Counted from the first letter of the stretch, positions 24,729 to 36,799 are shown. The stretch: 64,000 nt of DNA from Apiospora phragmitis (GCA_038363925.1 JAQQWL010000006.1:1654501-1718500), one strand, 5' to 3'. Notes: generated from the letters alone by a model not told the origin. Made by a program: numbers and translations.

Positions 24729-25961
24729 TTATTGCGGCATCTCCGAAAGTCCCAGCTCTGGCCAACAGTTTGACAATTGTAGTACCTGATTCCACTTGAG
24801 CGGATCATCCTCGGTCAGCCCGAGCGGAGCCCTGTCGTCCGCATCGACAGGGAACAGCCAGAACCCGAATGCCGCGTCGACCTCGCCCGGCGACCAGCTG
24901 TAGGGAGGTTTGTTCTTGCGGAAGCCGGACACCGTCTCCAGCATGGCCTTCCACTGCTTGTTCTCCTTCTCCAAGAACCGCGCCGCGTCCTCGGAGCCAA
25001 AGACGGCGTCCCCTTCGGTCGGCGTCTGAGCCAGTAGATAGCGGTACTGTATTGAGTTGGCGTGGTCGCGGTGGATTGCCGCGTTTGCGAGCAACCGGTG
25101 CCATGATTTCATGATCTCGCGCGGGTCTGGCGTGGCGATGATCACTTTCTCGAGGTTTTCGTCGATCGGTCTGGGGTCGGCACGCAGGCGGTCAAAGACG
25201 GGCTCCCGCGTCATGATGGGGAAGCCATCGTTGAAGCGGACTCCCAAGCCGCGAATGGGACTGAGGGGTCCGGCGTTCCTTCGAGCAAAGGAGGTGATGT
25301 TGACCCAGAAGACTTCGCGCAGTTGTGAAAGCGTCTCCAAGTAGGCTGTTCTTGCTGGCAGGTCTAGGTGCTCCGGCTTCAACGCCACCCAACCGGAAGA
25401 TTGAATAGTATTTTGGTCGATGGCGAGGTTTCGGAGACCAACGCCCAACGGATCGTATGCCTTGATGTCAAACATGTAGTCCACCACTGTATCTTTTGCT
25501 GGAAAACGCGTTTCCAGATGTAGAAAGTCGTACTCGGGATTCAGGTATAAGATCGATGCTTTTCTCGTCTTCCCCCAGGGGTCCCGTATGTAGCACGGAA
25601 TGTGAATGCGGTAGAATAGCAATGCCTCATACCTAGCTTCAGCACTGACTCGCAAGAGCTTGCTGTAGATATGATAGCCAGGTATCGTGGCGTGATATCG
25701 ACCCCCAGTGATAGCCTTCCCACAATCGGTTCTGTGGGAATATCGAATATCGGCATCTGCATCCGGCTTTGGTAGCGCCAAGTCTACCCTGATCAACCGA
25801 TTCCGCTTCAGGGATTCGCGCCATATCTGCAGCCGCAGCTCTCCGGGCAGACGAGTGAATTGCGGAAATGCATCATGACATGGAGGTCTGGGTTGCGAGA
25901 TATTGTAAATCGACTGGTATTCCTTTGGCGCCATAGTGACTCGGCAAAGGCTCAATAGCAT
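24729..25961 (-). CDS. 2EXR domain-containing protein
   Basis: Intronless frame of 410 residues from ATG 25961. A second ATG at 25934 (MAPKEYQS) is an equally good start. Near residue 33 is FPQFTRLPGELRLQIWRESL, the fungal 2EXR motif (F..L..LP.ELR..IW). Further conserved parts are ISKLLRVSAEARYEAL-like sequence and Y.NPEYDFLHLE, as usual for this family. 2EXR proteins are very numerous in Pezizomycotina and have no established biochemical function. No signal peptide or membrane segment is seen. The length is normal and the frame undamaged despite lying 0.5 kb from a RIP island. Confidence 0.82.
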   Translation of the reverse strand: MLLSLCRVTMAPKEYQSIYNISQPRPPCHDAFPQFTRLPGELRLQIWRESLKRNRLIRVDLALPKPDADADIRYSHRTDCGKAITGGRYHATIPGYHIYSKLLRVSAEARYEALLFYRIHIPCYIRDPWGKTRKASILYLNPEYDFLHLETRFPAKDTVVDYMFDIKAYDPLGVGLRNLAIDQNTIQSSGWVALKPEHLDLPARTAYLETLSQLREVFWVNITSFARRNAGPLSPIRGLGVRFNDGFPIMTREPVFDRLRADPRPIDENLEKVIIATPDPREIMKSWHRLLANAAIHRDHANSIQYRYLLAQTPTEGDAVFGSEDAARFLEKENKQWKAMLETVSGFRKNKPPYSWSPGEVDAAFGFWLFPVDADDRAPLGLTEDDPLKWNQVLQLSNCWPELGLSEMPQ

Positions 25962-26570
25962 CTACTTTTGCGGATCCTGGCTAATGGTAGTCCGAAACGA
26001 CGAAGCCGTTGGGATTTGACACATGGATGGTAGTGCTCTTATAATAGAGAGCTGTAAGAACTAGTGCGGCGCATGCCGGCATTCCTTTTCCCGGTCGAGT
26101 TGACATAAGCAGGTGACGTAGATAAGGCACCTTTGCACATAGCTCTGCAGCCTGGTGGCACAGCAGTAACAACGTGACTATGATCGTACTTCCCGCGTAC
26201 GCAGATTGCATACATTGGGTAACCAATCAGGCTATGAATAGGAACGAAGTCGGGCATTTCCGCTTGCTCCATCCACCGTATCCGCATAAAGTTTCTATTT
26301 TCCTAATAAGGAAAATTGCGTCCTCAAGAAGCTCCACTGATCACAACCAATCGACGGGCCTGGGAATCGAATATCGCGACATCTGCCATGGCTTCAAACA
26401 TGGACTATGACCGGATTTATTTTCTCCTTCTTATCCTGTATAGAGATCTGTCGGTGGCTTGGTTGCCTAAGTACATTGGTGTGTTCGTTCATTCACTGCA
26501 GACTTGCATCGACATATCTTCTTGGGGAACCATGATTACCATTATACATTATATTGCTGGATTTCTTCAA
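25962..26570. other. Intergenic
   Basis: Promoter side of the 2EXR gene and 3' flank of the RGS-LOV gene. No supported gene. Confidence 0.45.
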
Positions 26571-29252
26571 TCACCAATACTGACACACGCCGACATCAAT
26601 CCCATTCCTACTCCTCAATCCGCACAGTGTAGTTCGACCCCAGGCTCTGCATCGACGCCGTGTCCAGGCTATCCCCAGCCTAGAGCCTCGGCCAGACTTC
26701 TCCTCGACCGCCGGTGGGATGTACACATAGCGCGTTCCGGCCTGCTGCGTCTGTCCGTTAGGGGATAGCGGCAAGTGCCTCTCTGCTTCACCATCACCCG
26801 CAACAGCGGCAGCAACATGTGCTTCATCTAGACGGCTGACAGTGGACTCCCTCCTTTTAGTGGCGGTTGGTTGCTCGCTCTGTCGGTGGTTCCTCTGCGC
26901 CGTGAACGCACCGATGCTGCGGCCCCGGCCCGCGTGCTTGAGCTTGTTCCTCGATGACCGCGACAGCGCCGTGAGGCTGAAGAAGTTGGCCGGGAGACCG
27001 GTAGTGGTGGTAGCGGCGGTCATTTGCTTCTGGAACTGTTGCTGCTGCGGCGGCGGCGGCGGCGGCGGACCTTGTTGACGCAGCGGGGCCAGAGGGCGCG
27101 GTGCTCGCTGGCCGCCGCTTAGGGGGTGTTGGTCGTGTATTAAGCTGGTGGCCGATCTGTTCCTGCTGGGTTCGGGGAACTGCGACAGGATGGGGGAGCT
27201 CAGGGTCTCGGACGACTTGCACGGCCGGACCTGTGGCCGCTGCTCAGGTTCGGCTCCGGCCCCGCGCTCGTTGGCGCCATGGGGGTCGCGACCGCGGGCT
27301 GTCACGCTGGGGGCTGCGTGCGTTCGCAAGTGGGACGACATCGCGGTCTCCGGGCGTGACGGGAGGTGTTGCTGCTGCTGCGACGGGGCAGAAGAGCCAT
27401 TGAATTCGCCCCCGCCTCCGCGCAGATGCGGCTCAGGATCGTCGTCCACCAGGACAATCATCCAGACGCCGACCTTGCCATTCGCTCCGAGCAGGGGAGT
27501 ACAGTGAAGCCAGCGCGACCGGCCGGTGGACTCAATTTCGGCGTCGTCGGCATCGTCGTCAAAGTCCAAATGTGCTTCCAGGGGGTGATGATGCTTGTTA
27601 TTGGCACCTTGCTGTCTCTTTCGCTGCGCCTTATGCTTCGTACTGTCCTTCGCTTGCCCGTGACTGATGTTGAGCCACTTCACCTTCGCTGTGACGCCTT
27701 GCCCCTGAGCTAGAGCCTGGACGAAATCGTCACGCATGCGCGCAGAGCCCCCGATGCGGTCCACCAACGGGGATTGCAGGATTCCCGGGACTCGCATGGA
27801 AGGGCTGGTGAACAGAATCCGGAGCGACGGATACGGCCGCACTAACAGATAGTGTTCGTAGATGCCGGTGAGACGGCCGTTGTGTCTTGCGGACAGCGAA
27901 GCAGTAGTGGAAGGCTTGTGAACTGTGTTGTGGCCGTTCGATGGGGCACATTCTTCCGTTGGGGACTCGGAGTCTCTCAGAACCACCCTCAGCTTGACCC
28001 AATTTCCCGAATGATGCCCGGCTTCGCTGTGTGATCGCGTCTCTCTACTCGCCCTGGTTGTATTTCCGTTACGCTGAGGCTGCATTTCAGTTCGCGCCCT
28101 ACCGCGATGCATGTCCCCACCTCGATGGCGAACAATCTCGAGTTCTCGGGAATCGAATATTTCAGCAAGCTGAGTGAACTCGTCCTTCTCGTCAGACTCA
28201 TATTCAAAGTCCTCGCCCCGGCTCTCCTGGCCCACCAGGTGCTTGAGAGCATCGAGGTCGTAACACTGCTTGGCGAGTCCCGATACATCCACCTGGGCCC
28301 CGATAAAATACCTTATCGCGCCGCGACTGTCGTAAAGGGGAGCAAGCTGCATTTGAATTGTCAGCGTCTGTTCCTGCAGCATTCAGGGCGTCTTCAAAAA
28401 GTGGATACAACATACCATGACCAGGTTCATGAATGGTGATCCATCACGACGGTAGTTCAGAAACGTTTCGTAATGTTCGATGCCAGCATTCAACTTCTCT
28501 CGTATCCGAGTGACGCTGAACGGGTTCGTGTGGGGGCCCTGGAGAAAGCGACAGTTGCGTCCAACGACATAGTCTACCCCATACTGGGTGGTCCTGTGAA
28601 ACTCATCCGATGTGAAAACGATAGGATTGTCCGGTCGCGAGGGATCAGTCAAGCAGAACACTTCTGCAAGGCCCTCGGACACGTGTGGAAGTTTCCCCAT
28701 GATGTGATGCTTGACCGACACCGAGACAATCTTGATCCAAACATGGGTGACGTACATGGGAAGGTCCTCACGCGTCAAGTGATCGAACGAAAGATCGGCT
28801 TGCATCTGAAGTTCCTGGTTGTAGGTGGCAGGCAGCTCCCCAGTCTCTCCATCGTGGTGAGCGACATCAGTTTCCGGTGGAGGATGCAGATTCTGTGTTA
28901 CTAGATTGCTGTATTCAATGGCCCGCAACGCTTTGAGGAGTCCAAGGTAGTACTTCAACAATGCGACCGAAGCGGGCCGATGTTTGTACAAGAAGCTGGA
29001 GAAACGCCGCAGCTGTGTCGGGTCATCGAAGATGGCTTGAAGATGGCTCCGGGAGAAGAGCAGGTCGGAGCGTGTTTCCAGCTCATATTTGCATTCTTGG
29101 CCATCTTCTTGGTAGGCCGGCGTGACCAGATCAAAGCTCCCTGGCTCTAGTTCTTCATTGTCTAATGGATCGAGCCCCTCTGGCTCGCCGCCTGCTACTT
29201 GCAGTTCGGGAAGATCCTCCGACGTCCCATTTGCAGTATTGATGTCGGTCAC
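26571..29252 (-). CDS. RGS-LOV blue-light photoreceptor protein (BcLOV4-like)
   Basis: Exons 29252-28416 and 28346-26571 are joined across a 69-bp intron (GTATGT..GCAG), giving SPFMNLVM-LAPLYDSRG. Residues about 57-125 form an RGS-like helical region (LQAIFDDPTQLRRFSSFLYK). About 200-300 is a PAS/LOV domain with GRNCRFLQG, including the Cys that forms the flavin adduct, and YFIGAQVDVSGL at its end. A second PAS-like stretch (YEHYLLVRPYPSLRILFTSP) follows, then a long disordered Pro/Gln/Ser-rich tail. Fungal RGS-LOV proteins such as Botrytis BcLOV4 bind membranes on blue light. Position 29252 is GTG, not ATG; the frame is open to 29351, so a 5' exon is missed. The 3' end probably shifts at the C4 run 26673-26676: one extra base gives GSNYTVRIEE and stop 26608. 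Confidence 0.78.
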
Positions 29253-29351
29253 ATGGGCTGGACGAGGCGGAAGAGGCTTTACAGCAGAGTCTTGCTCTTC
29301 TGTGATGGGGCCATCTGGGCTTAAGACAACCGGTGATGTTAGCTTGAACTT

Positions 29352-31048
29352 CTAGGAATGCAGGCGGGATGCAAGAGTACCTTGTCATGGGCGATTGAGG
29401 CCGCCGGGAAAGGTGAGGTATGCTTCGCTCCATGTCTGCTGCACTGAAAGATGGTTCGCCGAGGACTCGAGTAGGCACTTTGTCAAGACTTGACAGCACG
29501 CGACAAAAGAAACCATCGAGAGAGACCAAGGCGAGGATACGCTTTAAGTGCAAAGATCATGCCGCTGAGCAGCATGAGAGCATGCAGCACCGAGTCCCAT
29601 AGGCTATTGCTTCGTGCATTTTCAATAGATCCCCTTTGATGGTATCCGCGAGCTGTAGCAACACAGACCTTATTCTGAGTAGTCGGAATGCTACCATGTG
29701 GACGTCGGATGTTTGCTTGCTGCCAACGGTCTTGCGGCGCAATGGTCGGCGGCTCCAAGCCAAAAGGAGGTCGCGATATGTTCCGGGATCGACTTGTCAA
29801 TTTGGAAAGGAGCGACCCTTGCATAATGACCCCTGTCTGCATGGTTGATTTGGTAGAAGCGAGACGACGCTGAACCAACAATGGTTACCTGAAAACCCTT
29901 TACTTTTTCTGCGCCCGGCCACACGAGGGCTTAATAACAACTGCAGCCGAGAGCCGAGCCCCCTACTCAGCTGGACAATGATGGATACGATGAGCAATGA
30001 ATATATATCTCAACCGGACTTTAGAGCACTTAACAATGACTGGCAATATGAATAGGGGCTTGTGCTTGAATGTTGTAAAAGGAAGCCAGGACAAGGAGCT
30101 AGACTAGAAAATATATGAGTGCTGAGACCCGCTCAACTTCACTTGGTTTGGGTCCTTGTGAACGTCCATCTGATGGCAGCTCTACGGGGTGAATTTGCGC
30201 GTCCAGGCAATGGCAGTGCTGCCTTGGGCAGTCTGATTGGGTACCGAGAACCGACATGTTGGGGGGATATTTCCTAACACTGTCGCATCGCCCCGTACAC
30301 GGTAATATCGCAAATGAAGCTTACCCATAATGATGCACTCAATGACATCAACAGCGAAATCACCGTCAATGCTGTGGAATTTTCTTGAAAATGGTCGCTA
30401 AGAAGGAGCAGAGGCTTGGGGCTAGTTGGGTAGGGAAGTACCTCTCTGTCCTGTCAGTGGTCACTGGCCAATCAGACCGTTCTTGTAGGCAAAGAGAGGT
30501 GACAAGTCAAATGGCTTCCTTCCATGCCACGCGTGCCATAAATTCTGCTTTCTCACTGGGATGCAGAAATATTGATGAGTGGCTTTAATTAGCACACGTT
30601 ACCTAATCTCACTTGAGCTGAATGGCGCGAGTTCATCCGGGTGCCCCTTTTCTGGCGTGTGGCAGAGTGCTAAAGATCACAGCTGCCCAAGACGTTGTGA
30701 CGTCAGTGACTGAACCATCGTTGTCATTCGACTGTCCACCCCCAACTCTATCTAAGCAATACTATCGCTTGACTATATGTCTAACTACGGCCGGCCATCA
30801 AGTGGAAGGACTCGTTTCTAATGCGATACCTTGAGAACGTGCCCTAGGTATCAGGAAACGATTGAGAAACCCTGTTGGTACATGTTCATGGCCGGGTGTG
30901 TAGCCAGTCATGACGCAATGTTGGTAAGTCGATTCGACTTCCCAACTCACATGCATTCACATCTCACCCAATTCGCAAATGAATGCAAACACATAGACTT
31001 CAAATAAGACTTGGCAGCTTTCCGAACAAATCCACACGATATTGTAGT
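29352..31048. other. Divergent intergenic region, RGS-LOV and caleosin genes
   Basis: About 1.7 kb between the two genes' coding parts. It must hold the unresolved 5' exon of the RGS-LOV gene and both promoters. A minus-strand frame with MERSIPHLSRRPQ near 29,430 is a candidate N-terminal exon, but no splice joining it in phase was found. Confidence 0.4.
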
Positions 31049-31840
31049 ATGGCAAATGACCAGACTGTGAAAACGCCGTCTTCGAGCAGCCGCGCCTCGA
31101 AGCAGGTCCATTTCGACAACATGAAGTCTGCCGACCGAAAGCCCATGTCGCCCTTGCAGCGGCACATCGCCTTCTGGGACCAGGACAACGACGGCATCAT
31201 CCGGCCCCTGGACGTGTACGCGGGCTTCCGCGCGCTCGGCTTCTCGGTCCTGTTCTCCCTCGGCTCGCTGCTGATCCCGCTCTTCTTCTCGTACCCGACG
31301 GGGCTCGCGTACTCCGTCGTTCCAGATTGGCGGTTCCGCATCTACGTGTCGAGCATCCACAAGGCCAAGCACGGCAGCGACACGGGCGTTTACGATATCG
31401 ATGGCGAGCTGCGCGAGAACATGTTCGACGAGATGTTCGCGCGTTACGACGAGCGCGGCACAGGCGGCCTGAGCGCGGGCGAGCTCTGGCACATGATCGG
31501 CCGCAACCGCTGCGCCGCCGACGTTGCGGGCTGGGCCTTTAGTTTCATGGAGTTTTGGACCACGTGGCTGCTGCTGCAGGAGGACGGGCGGGTCTGGCGC
31601 GAGGACCTCAAGGCATGCTATGATGGAAGTCTCTTCTGGCGCATCGCCGACGGGCGGAAGCGGAGGGACGAGGCGGAGCCCGCTTGGCAAAAGGGGTATG
31701 GTGTCGAGGATTTCATAGGCGGCATGTGGAGCCACAGAACTTGGAAGAACTGGGAGCTGAAAGGCCAACAACAACCGGCAGGCAGTTTGGAAGAGGAACT
31801 TGCAAAGGAATCCGACCAGGCGACCCCGCCTATCAATTGA
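31049..31840 (+). CDS. Caleosin (heme peroxygenase family)
   Basis: Intronless. ATG 31049 (MANDQTVKTPSSSS) is preferred over an upstream ATG at 30983 because caleosins start shortly before the first conserved block. It encodes 263 residues. SPLQRHIAFWDQDNDGIIRP is the single EF-hand region, with calcium ligands in DQDNDG. A hydrophobic segment GFSVLFSLGSLLIPLFFSYP with its Pro residues matches the lipid-binding proline-knot region. FDEMFARYDERGTGGLSAGE and GWAFSFMEFWTTWLLLQ are typical of the C-terminal half. Caleosins sit on lipid droplets or ER and use a His-ligated heme to oxygenate fatty acids with hydroperoxides. In fungi they have been tied to sporulation and stress. The frame is intact. 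Confidence 0.88.
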   Translation: MANDQTVKTPSSSSRASKQVHFDNMKSADRKPMSPLQRHIAFWDQDNDGIIRPLDVYAGFRALGFSVLFSLGSLLIPLFFSYPTGLAYSVVPDWRFRIYVSSIHKAKHGSDTGVYDIDGELRENMFDEMFARYDERGTGGLSAGELWHMIGRNRCAADVAGWAFSFMEFWTTWLLLQEDGRVWREDLKACYDGSLFWRIADGRKRRDEAEPAWQKGYGVEDFIGGMWSHRTWKNWELKGQQQPAGSLEEELAKESDQATPPIN

Positions 31841-31942
31841 GGTAGCTGACCTAAGTGATGTCTTATACCACATATCAACATCCCACCAGACTTAGGTGCC
31901 CTTCCTAATGCTCTCCCACTCCTCGAGTTCATGGACTCTGTG

Positions 31943-33749
31943 TTACAAAGTGTATTCTAAAGCATGTCCAGTTCCGTGAGGTTGTTCCGTCTCCGGCAAC
32001 CCGTTCCGCTCCGCACGCCGCCGAGCCCGGTTAGCCAAGTACATAGCCACCGCCATGACGATCGTGCCGACGCCCGTGAGCCAGACGCACGCCAGCGCCG
32101 TGCCGTAGCCGGCGTAGTACCGCGGCGACGCGCGCGCGAGGTAGACGTTGGCGGCCACGATGCCGCCGCCGTTGCCGACGCTGTTGATGAGGGCGGAGCC
32201 GACGGCGCGGCCCCAGTGGCCGCGCAGGTTGTTGAGGGCCCAGGCGAAGACGACGGGCACGACGGGCGTGCCGAGCACGACGAGGAACGTGGCGGCGTAC
32301 TGCGCGCGCCGCGAGAAGTCGTCTTGGCGCAGCAGGATCGCGTAGCCGATTGTCGGTGGGACCGACAGGGCCAGGATGAAGAGGCTGCGGTGCTGCAGGC
32401 GGTCCGACGCCCAGGATACCAGCAGGGCTACCAGGAATGCGACGGCCCAGACGGGGATCGTGTGCAACTGCACTTCTACCGCGCTCCAGCCGAACTCGTT
32501 GAGGATGGTTGGTAGGAAGAGGGTCATTGAGTAGGCTGTGACGATGCCTCCGAAGGCATTAAAGGCGCTTTCTACATGTTAGCCAAGTCCCCCTTTTACG
32601 CCACCACCGCCTAGGCTGTGAGTCGCTTCGTACCTGATCCAGATCTTCCAGTCAAATAGAATGGCCCTCAGCTTATGGAAATCAAGCTCATTGTCCTCTT
32701 CCGCTGGTTGATCTGATAGAAGCCTTTGCCGGACCATCTCCTTGTCTGCCAAGCTCAGGTAGTTGTTCTGTTCCGGCCAGTCGGGAATCCAAAAGACGGC
32801 GATCGTTCCGAAGAACGCGGTGATTGCCCCTTCTATGATAAAGATCCTGGCAGGAGGCAGCACGTAGTGTCAGCAGCAGATCAAAAGCACAGTCAACAAA
32901 CATGAGGCATCGTCTTATGCTTCTTTTCATACCATCGCCAAGCTGCATACCCATAATGGCCGTCGAGATGCGCGATTGCGTATGCCAAAAGCTGCCAAGC
33001 GTGGGGTGGTCAGTCCGCTATAATTTGAGTTTGACGTTGAGAGACGGGAGTGGAGGGGCCAAATCAGACGTATCTACTCACTCCACCGAAAGCGTTGGCC
33101 AGGATCACGGAGCTCCAGATGACGGTCAGCCGCCTCTGGTACTCGAACCGCTTGTAGTACATGGAGGTCACGTACGCGATGCCGGGGAAGATGCCGGCCT
33201 CGAGGGCGCCGAGGAGGAAGCGCAGGGCGATCAAGGACTTGTAGCTGTTGACGAAGCCTTCGCAAATCACCACAATACCTGTGAGGAGGGTCTGTTAGAC
33301 ATTTCTTTTCGTCGATTTTGATGGGGTACCATATTATTATCAACACTCAATGACGAACCCCAGAAGAATATCAGCCCGGATAGATAGTACGACGGTCGGA
33401 CGCATTTCACGACTAGGTTGCTAGGAATCTCGAAGAGTATGTAAGGGACGAAGAAGACCTACTCGTCGTCGCCGATGTGTTAGTAGTGCCTTGGTGATTA
33501 CGGAAGAAACATGTATGATGTGACCCAGCTGACTTACTACGAGGACGATGTTGTATCGGTTTCCTATGTTCAGCCCCAGGTCCTTGTCCATCCCTGGATC
33601 TTGGCGTTGCCGATGTTGGAGCGGTCGAGGATGCTGGCGAAGTTGATGAGGAAGAAGATGGGGCAGATCATGAGGTCTAGCTTCCACACCAGCCTCTCCT
33701 CGGCCACCGTGAGGTACTCCCCTGCGTCCGCAGCACGCGGTGCGCCCAT
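31943..33749 (-). CDS. MFS transporter, Dal5-type anion:cation symporter
   Basis: Six exons: 33749-33538, 33458-33359, 33278-33082, 32991-32933, 32846-32634 and 32567-31943. Introns are 66-90 bp with GT..AG ends. Total exon length is 1,406. Adding one base at the G-run 33592-33594 gives 1,407 (468 residues plus stop) with every junction in phase. Motifs: SILDRSNIGNAKIQG, then MDKDLGLNIGNRYNIVL after the corrected base; VFFVPYILFEIPSNLVVK; LRFLLGALEAGIFPG; LAYAIAHLDGHYGYAAWRW; FIIEGAITAFFG. These are the signature blocks of the Dal5 family (12 TM; allantoate, vitamins, organic anions). ATG 33749 is the first ATG in frame. Substrate cannot be told. Either a sequence error or a one-base lesion. 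Confidence 0.85.
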
Positions 33750-34947
33750 AAGGTCGCTCTCCCCAACATGCTTAGACGGATACACAGAAACGACAGTAGA
33801 AAAGAAGAAAATCTCGTTTGGAGTCAAGGGGCTCTCAGTAGCCAAGTATTATCAATTCCTCCCACCCCCTCCCACAGGCCTTTCCAAGCCGCTGTGGCGG
33901 CGTGGCCCCTAATAAATCGGATGAAAGCGCTAGTCATTACGGTCCGATCACAGTTCCAGGCGAGAAAGTCTCCTCACAGGCAGAAACAACGACATTTCCA
34001 GTTCTGTCCGACTGTGCAGACTGCCAGACTATCATCTCAAGCGGTCTGACAGCACATGCTGAAAGAAGAGTCCATATACTCCCCGCGCTCTGCCAGGCTA
34101 CCCACACCACACGTCCTTGAGGCTTTCTTGAGACAGCGACTAAGACCGGCCCCATCCGAGCGCCCTTCTACCCGCATTCATATCTCGGTCAGTCCCGTTA
34201 GGACTCTAGTTTGACTCGAAACACCCTGCCTAAGTCAGGGCGTTACAGTAGCGCCCTGCGGCTCTGGTCACTAATCATAATACCGCTACTGCTCCTGCGT
34301 CGCTCTACAACTGTAACGTGATTGGATGAGATCGTGAAGTAGTATTTCAGCTTTATTTGGCTCTTATGTTTCCCTTCTACCGGGTTTTTTTTCTTCTTCT
34401 TCTCGTCCTTTCTCTAGTTGTATGTAGACCTTAACCATCCGCGCTGCTGTTACACAAGCTCGACTACTGAACCAACGGCTTACTATGTTATTTTTGCTAC
34501 ATTGATCCTAATTTATGTATTAGTGCGGCGAAGAGGAGCATGGGGCTAGGTGTTTCGATCCTTCACGGCACAACGGTCAGCTGGCCAAAGAGTGCAGGGC
34601 TCTAACGGGCCATCGGTGGTATCGGTAGCCCACCCGCAAAGGGTCGTCGTTCTCGGGGCTCTAGATTCAGCAAACAATTGGCTGTAAAATGGCCCCTTAC
34701 TACCAAACCAGTAAGGGGGTTTCTAAATCCAGCTTCGAGTGGACATTAGGCAAATTGCACCACTTGAATCCTTCGGCCGATGAAGGGCCGTGGTTCCCGC
34801 TTTGGGAAAGGAAACAACCAATGGGGGTTATAAGTATTCGTAGTATGGGCGGCCTTCATACTTCTTCTGATAGTAATTAGTTTGACATTCACAAAGGTCT
34901 TTAACCAGGTTTACGGTGTAATAAAAACTAGCCAGCCTTATCCAGAT
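33750..34947. other. Intergenic between divergent transporter and secreted-protein genes
   Basis: Contains short frames only and a pyrimidine run near 34,380-34,400. No gene is supported. Confidence 0.45.
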
Positions 34948-35592
34948 ATGCAGATCTCCACGCTAATACTGGCTGGCGCTGCTGCTGTCACCGCTATGCC
35001 GGCATCCGGAGACACCCCACAACCTGACAAGAAACCGGGTTGGTCCTACGAGGTCTACTATTGGAACATATCGAATTGGAGGACTGCAGAGCTGGGTGGC
35101 GATGTGACTCGCTACCATTATGGCAAGTATTATCAACCCACTGTCAACACAGTTGAACGAAGTGTAGCAACACTAACCAAAAACCGCCATGGCTCTTAGT
35201 ATTCGACATTTCCGCTCCGGTCTTCGACCCCCCAAGCGTCTATGCCGCGCCATCGATCCCATCGTTCACGGGCACCTGCGAGGGCGAGACTACCGCCGAG
35301 TCACCGGGTCAGACCGGTTACCTGGACTGCACCGCTAGCAGAAAGGCGGGAGAGACGTCGGACGGCGGCACCTTCGGCGGGCTGTCCGCCAGGGTGCAGC
35401 CGAGCCCCAGTTATCCCAAGCCAGACGTCGCCATTACCTTCCAGTGGACTCAGGAGATAAGGTGATTACCCCTTGAGGCTGATTTTACGTATGGGAGGAC
35501 CACAAGATGCTAATCAACAAACCAAACCCAACAGCAACAAGAGGTACAATATATCGGGATATGTTTCGCCTCTGGTAGCGACCTATCTATGA
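34948..35592 (+). CDS. Small secreted protein (effector-like)
   Basis: Three exons, 34948-35122, 35200-35461 and 35535-35592, total 495 bases: 164 residues plus stop. The first intron is GC-AG (GCAAGT..TTAG, 77 bp) with CACTAACC branch site; the second is GT-AG (73 bp). Splicing yields RYHYVFDISAPVFDPPS and QEISNKRYNISGY across the junctions. MQISTLILAGAAAVTAMPAS is a signal peptide. The YEVYYWNISNW start with FDISAP and two Cys (TGTCEGE, YLDCTAS) matches a widespread Pezizomycotina small-secreted-protein family of unknown function. It ends about 200 bp before AT-rich block 2. It is a candidate host-interaction protein by family and location only. Confidence 0.75.
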
Positions 35593-35789
35593 TTTCCTTA
35601 TCAATTCTTTTCGTCATATGCGATCAACCATGGCCCCTAGTATTGACCTTCTAAACATGCGTGGGATGATTAATGGCTAACTCACGAAACCATAGTGGGC
35701 TGCTGATCAGCCAAATACGACGAATTTCGACATCCTCGAGTCGGGAATGCTGTGGGAGACTTGGGTTTGATAATGAGAAACTTCCGAGC

Positions 35790-35965
35790 TATTAGATGGT
35801 TATGCTTTAGGTACCTATAGGTTTTACTAAGAACCTATACAATTTATAGGTAACCTATAGGTTACTTATAAAAAGGATAAGTAACTCGTAAGTATTTATA
35901 TAAAGTATCTTTTATTTATAAGTAACTAATAAGTAATAAAACATTTATAAGTATTTATAAATAAC
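35790..35965. repeat. Short imperfect repeats at isochore edge
   Basis: Repeated ACCTATAGG / TAGGTAACC / AAGTATTTATAA units, palindromic in part, mark the switch from GC-normal DNA to the AT-rich block. Confidence 0.55.
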
Positions 35966-36129
35966 TAATAAAAAAGATTATCTTTAATAAATATAAACTA
36001 ATTACTATTATAAATTAAGTTAAATCGAAAATAAAAAAATAAAAAAATAATTCGTATTATAGATTAATTAAAATAAAGATAAAGATTTTAAAAATAAAAT
36101 AATAATTATACGACTAATATTTAATAAAG

Positions 36130-36493
36130 TAGTATTATATATAATAAGTTAATATTATAACTTAACTTAATAATATAATGAATTTTTATTTTAAAAAAAG
36201 ACTATAATAACTCGAAGCGTTTATAAAGTATTAAGCGTAAGTTAACCTCGTAAATTAACGCGTATAACTTTATTTATAATAATAATTAATATTTAATATA
36301 TACACCTCGAAATAATATAAAAAGAGGTAATATATAAATATTAATTAAATAAAAGAGAAGTTACGTAACGAATCTCGAGATCTCGACGAGATCTCGTAAG
36401 ATCCGCGAGATTTTTAAATTAATAAAAAAGGGATTAAATATATAAGAATAAACGTTTTTTATATAATTTATATAAATAATTTTTACTTTAATA
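36130..36493. repeat. LTR-like direct repeat, copy 1 (start approximate)
   Basis: Matches about 50,905-50,968 plus 52,802-53,142 in direct orientation. Shared landmarks are GCGTTTATAAAGTATTAA, a CGAGATCTCG-containing hairpin (36371-36411) and the 3' part around AAGAATAAACG. It ends TTTAATA (ancestral TTTCAACA possible). Proposed as one LTR of an old element whose interior and other LTR are full of later insertions. Confidence 0.5.
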
Positions 36494-36799
36494 ATTAATT
36501 TAAGTACTATTTAACTAATTTTATTATTACGTTATAAATTAATATTATTATTTACTATATAAATAAAAGCTTCTTTTATTATATGTTTAAGTACTTTTTT
36601 ATATTATTAATATAAATTTAAATACTGTTTATTAATCTTCTTCTAAAACTTAAATACCGTTTATTATATTATAATCATTTTTATAAATTATTGCTTAAAC
36701 TTTTAAATAATAACGCTATAAAAACTATATTTATATTTAAACTTAATTACTTTATTTAATAAAAAATATTTTTATTATTATTTTTAATACTTTATAATA

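Noticed and set aside
29352..29380. 29-bp intron upstream of the RGS-LOV frame
   Set aside because: GT..AG ends give a good phase but the length is below what fungal splicing normally allows.
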